In this document: positions 61,994 through 64,000 of the stretch, piece by piece | How positions within the stretch are numbered: the stretch's first letter is position 1 | Layout: every line of letters starts with the position of its first letter | From: Lachnospiraceae bacterium | GTDB taxonomy: Bacteria; Bacillota; Clostridia; Lachnospirales; Lachnospiraceae | Direction: 5' to 3' | NCBI GenBank assembly: GCA_024685005.1 | Contig: JAIKWF010000071.1 | Coordinates: forward strand, 1-64,000 | DNA length: 64,000 bases | Notes under the pieces: model-generated | The model's database searches: none | Seen by the model: only the letters and a program-made list of their open reading frames with translations | What the model was told of the DNA's origin: nothing | Translations under genes and position numbers: made by a program

Positions 61994-62719
61994 TTACGGC
62001 TCCGCCAAAAACGCATCCAGTTCCTTCGGCGTGCCCAGTACATGGACTCTGTCAAAATCAACGATGGAGATCCTGACATCACCGCCCTTTTCGATCAGGT
62101 AGTTGTACAAAGGTGCTACATACTTTTCGCCCTTTTCCATCTTTTCATCACCTGTATAATATTCCCGGTACAGCTGCGCATACAGTCCGCAGCTCTTAAA
62201 ATAATACGCTCCCAGGGTACAGTTGTCCGAAATTCTGGTTTTCTCCCGTACCTCGGTGGCTTTTCCGTTTTCATCCAGTTTTACAAAGCTCCAGTGGTCT
62301 CCATCCGCATGAAAGCAGGGGATAAACCCATCGCCTGCGATCTGCTCGCTTGTCATCTGGTTCGCTTCCACATAAGTGTCGATATTATAGATCAAAAGAC
62401 CGCTGTCCGCATCCCAGTAAGGCTCCGCCAGCATTGCCGTAGTAGCCTGTCCGTCTGTCTGATGATCCAGCTCGATCACCTGCACATTCTCAATGCCGAT
62501 CCTATGGCAGGTTTCCATTACAAAATCCCTTGCTCCGTCTTCTTTGCGCACCACAAAAATATAATCATTTACCGGGCTGTAAAAACCCTCCAGACTTTCC
62601 ATAGACCACTCAAAAAGAGTCTTCCCCTTTGCCGGGATCTGGTATTTCGGCACTCTGTAGCCTGCTTCTCTGAATCTGCTGCCAAGTCCCGCCATTGTGA
62701 TCAGGATCGTAAGTTTCAT
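61994..62719 (-). CDS. Sugar-phosphate nucleotidyltransferase-type protein
   Basis: 241 residues with an NTP_transferase fold: TILITMAGLGSRFREAGYRVPKYQIPAKGKTLFEWSMES at the start (the GxGxR...K signature, with Met for Ala/Gly), LIYNIDTYVEA near 125 and a YKxC-like end (KYVAPLYNYLIEKGGDVRISIVD). It probably makes a nucleotide sugar or activated alcohol phosphate for the glycan locus. The start is ATG at 62719 with GAGAGG eight bases upstream. It stands 92 bases after the DUF4956 gene and 15 bases before the polytopic protein gene. Confidence 0.88.
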   Translation of the reverse strand: MKLTILITMAGLGSRFREAGYRVPKYQIPAKGKTLFEWSMESLEGFYSPVNDYIFVVRKEDGARDFVMETCHRIGIENVQVIELDHQTDGQATTAMLAEPYWDADSGLLIYNIDTYVEANQMTSEQIAGDGFIPCFHADGDHWSFVKLDENGKATEVREKTRISDNCTLGAYYFKSCGLYAQLYREYYTGDEKMEKGEKYVAPLYNYLIEKGGDVRISIVDFDRVHVLGTPKELDAFLAEP

Positions 62720-62795
62720 CTTGGTACCTCTCTTTTATCATTTTACCGGCATTCCGGCCGATATCCCACTCCCATGTGTTTTGTCGCGCGATCGA

Positions 62796-62801
62796 CACAT
62801 C
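62796..62801 (-). other. Intergenic region 62720-62811: short stem, no clear terminator
   Basis: The 92 bases hold two imperfect stems, one around TGTGT...ACACA with an inner GTCG/CGAC, and one CCGG...CCGG, neither with a good T-run. A TATAAT (about 62812-62817) crosses the stop of the DUF4956 gene but has no -35. Read-through from DUF4956 into the nucleotidyltransferase is therefore possible. Confidence 0.3.
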
Positions 62802-62811
62802 CTGTTTTCCA

Positions 62812-63489
62812 TTATATGGTGATTTCTCCGCTATGCTCCATCAGGGAGGCATTTACCACGGAGGAAATCCCGCTCACAGCGCTCAAAAGCTCTTTTTCCT
62901 GAACGGACCTTAGTTCCAGGATCAGATCAAGCCCCGCAGGTGACAAATTGCGGGAACGGACCTTCACTCCCTTCGCATACCGGTTTGCCGCAGAAAGGAT
63001 CTCTTCTTCCGCCGAGTCCGCTTTGGCATTGACCACCAGCACCAGCACGCCCTTTCCGGCTGGTGTCAGTTCCAAAAGGAACAGAAATACCGTGATAGCC
63101 AGGGACATCAGAATGGCGATCTTGTACATCTGCGCGCCGCAGATAATGCCGATACTGATGGACCAGAACAAAAACATCAGATCCATAGGGTCTTTGATGG
63201 CCGTTCTGAACCTGACAATGGAAAGCGCGCCTACCATTCCCAGGGAGATCACCAGATTGGACTGCATGGCAAGCAGGATGCCTGCCGTGATCATGGCGAT
63301 GAGGGAAAGGGATATATTAAAGGTTTTATTGTAAAACGTCTTTTTGGAGGCCGCATAATAAACGGCAAAAATGTATAATGCCAAAACGGCTGTCACCGAC
63401 AGCGTCGCAACGATCCGGCCGGTGGTAATATCACTTCCGGAAAAGCCCTCCAAAAAGGACCGTTTGAAAATATCACCGAATGTATTCAT
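62812..63489 (-). CDS. DUF4956 membrane protein
   Basis: 225 residues. Four membrane segments in the first 140 residues (VAVTATLSVT...YIFAVYYAASKK; NISLSLIAMITAGILLAMQ; LVISLGMVGALSIVRFRTAIKDPMDLMFLFWSISIGIICGAQMY, the family signature) and a cytoplasmic ACT-like C-terminal domain (KGVLVLVVNAKADSAEEEIL ... ELRSVQEKELLSAVSGISSV). Such proteins are commonly found next to VTC-domain polyphosphate polymerases, as here. The start at 63489 has AAAGGAAG upstream and overlaps the VTC gene by 17 bases; a longer frame is a read-through of that gene. The function is unknown. Confidence 0.9.
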   Translation of the reverse strand: MNTFGDIFKRSFLEGFSGSDITTGRIVATLSVTAVLALYIFAVYYAASKKTFYNKTFNISLSLIAMITAGILLAMQSNLVISLGMVGALSIVRFRTAIKDPMDLMFLFWSISIGIICGAQMYKIAILMSLAITVFLFLLELTPAGKGVLVLVVNAKADSAEEEILSAANRYAKGVKVRSRNLSPAGLDLILELRSVQEKELLSAVSGISSVVNASLMEHSGEITI

Positions 63490-64000
63490 GCAGCTTCCTT
63501 TCTTCTCTTCTGCAAAGATAATATTTGGAAAATGTCTCCTGACGCAGCTTTCCCAAAGAAAGCACATCCCGAATGGTATCCGGCAGGAGTGCATCGTATT
63601 TCACTTCCATGAGGCTTTCCCCCAAGGGAAGAATGGGCATCTGAAAGGGATACGCCTCAAACAGCTGCTCCGGCTTCATTCCCGCGCTGATCTGCTGATC
63701 AAAGGTGACCCGCACATTGCCGGCCGCATTTACAAAAGGCCTCCTGTTGTAGATCACAAGCACTTTGGGCCGCAGCAGTCTCGTCCGTTGCAGACAGACA
63801 AAATCCTTGTAAACAGGATTTTGATCCGAAAAATCCTCATCCCGCAGGTCCAAAAGCCTTCCTCTTATCATATCCTCAGCCTGCTCCCGGGAAAGAGCGC
63901 AGCTCTCTTTTGCCGTCATGCCGTTTTTCTTGCTCTTTCGTTCCAGCCTGATATAGCCATCATCTCCGTTGTAGCAGCGGACCCGGTATTTCACTCTGGG
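63473..64000 (-). CDS. VTC-domain protein (polyphosphate polymerase-like), partial (5' end beyond window)
   Basis: The visible 175 residues are the C-terminal three quarters of a VTC domain: VKYRVRCYNGDDGYIRLERKSKKNG (the conserved RxKxRxR...ExK tunnel strands), YNRRPFVNAAGNVRVTFDQQISAG near 85-108, LMEVKYDALLPDTIRDVL near 128, ending in TFSKYYLCRREER. In VTC proteins these basic residues line a tunnel that builds polyphosphate from nucleoside triphosphate. The frame is open to 64000, so the real start lies outside. It overlaps the DUF4956 gene. Enzymatic activity is inferred from the intact charged residues. Confidence 0.88.
   Translation of the reverse strand, partial: PRVKYRVRCYNGDDGYIRLERKSKKNGMTAKESCALSREQAEDMIRGRLLDLRDEDFSDQNPVYKDFVCLQRTRLLRPKVLVIYNRRPFVNAAGNVRVTFDQQISAGMKPEQLFEAYPFQMPILPLGESLMEVKYDALLPDTIRDVLSLGKLRQETFSKYYLCRREERKLHEYIR

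Noticed and set aside
61871..62902. 343-codon open frame on the plus strand
   Set aside because: It runs opposite the nucleotidyltransferase gene and its neighbours; no domain recognised.

Overview
The window looks like a piece of chromosome from a low-to-mid GC Firmicute of class Clostridia, most likely the family Lachnospiraceae. The grounds are strong AGGAGG-type ribosome sites, glnA paired with an ANTAR regulator, DUF6715/DUF6106/DUF2225/DUF2339-type proteins, an SprA-related protein, and secreted proteins built of fibronectin-III-like modules rich in YYY motifs. No species can be named from the sequence alone. Nearly all genes lie on the minus strand; the plus strand carries only a four-gene block (12975-16522) and one very large membrane protein (45827-48919). 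I see no rRNA, tRNA, CRISPR array, prophage or insertion sequence, and no gene-free stretch longer than about 280 bases.

Layout. 1-876: end-truncated AAA ATPase with its own promoter. 948-3693: rlmD, the HU gene and ispD. 3761-8060: a t6A tRNA-modification and housekeeping operon (tsaE-tsaB-rimI-rnz-small membrane protein-tsaD), with ispD immediately downstream. 8162-12699: a YcxB-like membrane protein and a MacAB-like ABC export system. 12975-16522 (plus): an LtaS-like sulfatase, a small membrane protein, an SprA-related putative metallopeptidase and a DUF975 protein. 16519-23768: DUF2225, glnS, DUF2339, guaB and a DUF6106-like protein. 23831-29768: a nitrogen-linked operon, glnA-ANTAR-dapF-gatC-gatA-gatB, so glutamine synthesis sits with the glutamine-dependent tRNA amidotransferase. 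29904-34590: two secreted FN3/PPC-type surface proteins. 34718-41764: nadE, hslO, a methyltransferase, a small export protein, hisC and a GT-C-like membrane protein, readable as one long operon. 41863-48919: a surface locus with two divergent polytopic membrane proteins, an FN3-VanY carboxypeptidase and a secreted low-complexity protein. 48860-54156: lspA, an atypical clpX, htrA and glmS. 54171-64000: an exopolysaccharide or wall-glycan locus (three family 2 glycosyltransferases, an LCP ligase, a polyprenyl-phosphate glycosylphosphotransferase, a polytopic protein, a nucleotidyltransferase), preceded by a DUF4956-VTC pair cut by the window end.

Most unusual signals. Three genes (14875+, 45827+, 45752-) have no Shine-Dalgarno sequence and have sigma-A-like promoters placed so that the predicted +1 is the A of the ATG, which predicts leaderless mRNAs; two of them diverge from a 74-bp intergenic region with back-to-back promoters. 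Other leads are a palindrome at the very 5' end of the predicted glnA transcript next to a receiver-dead ANTAR regulator, dyads placed inside promoters (935-950, 23787-23808), a ClpX-like ATPase with IGY instead of IGF in the ClpP-binding loop, glmS without a glmS ribozyme directly upstream, and the DUF4956-VTC pair joined to a glycan locus.
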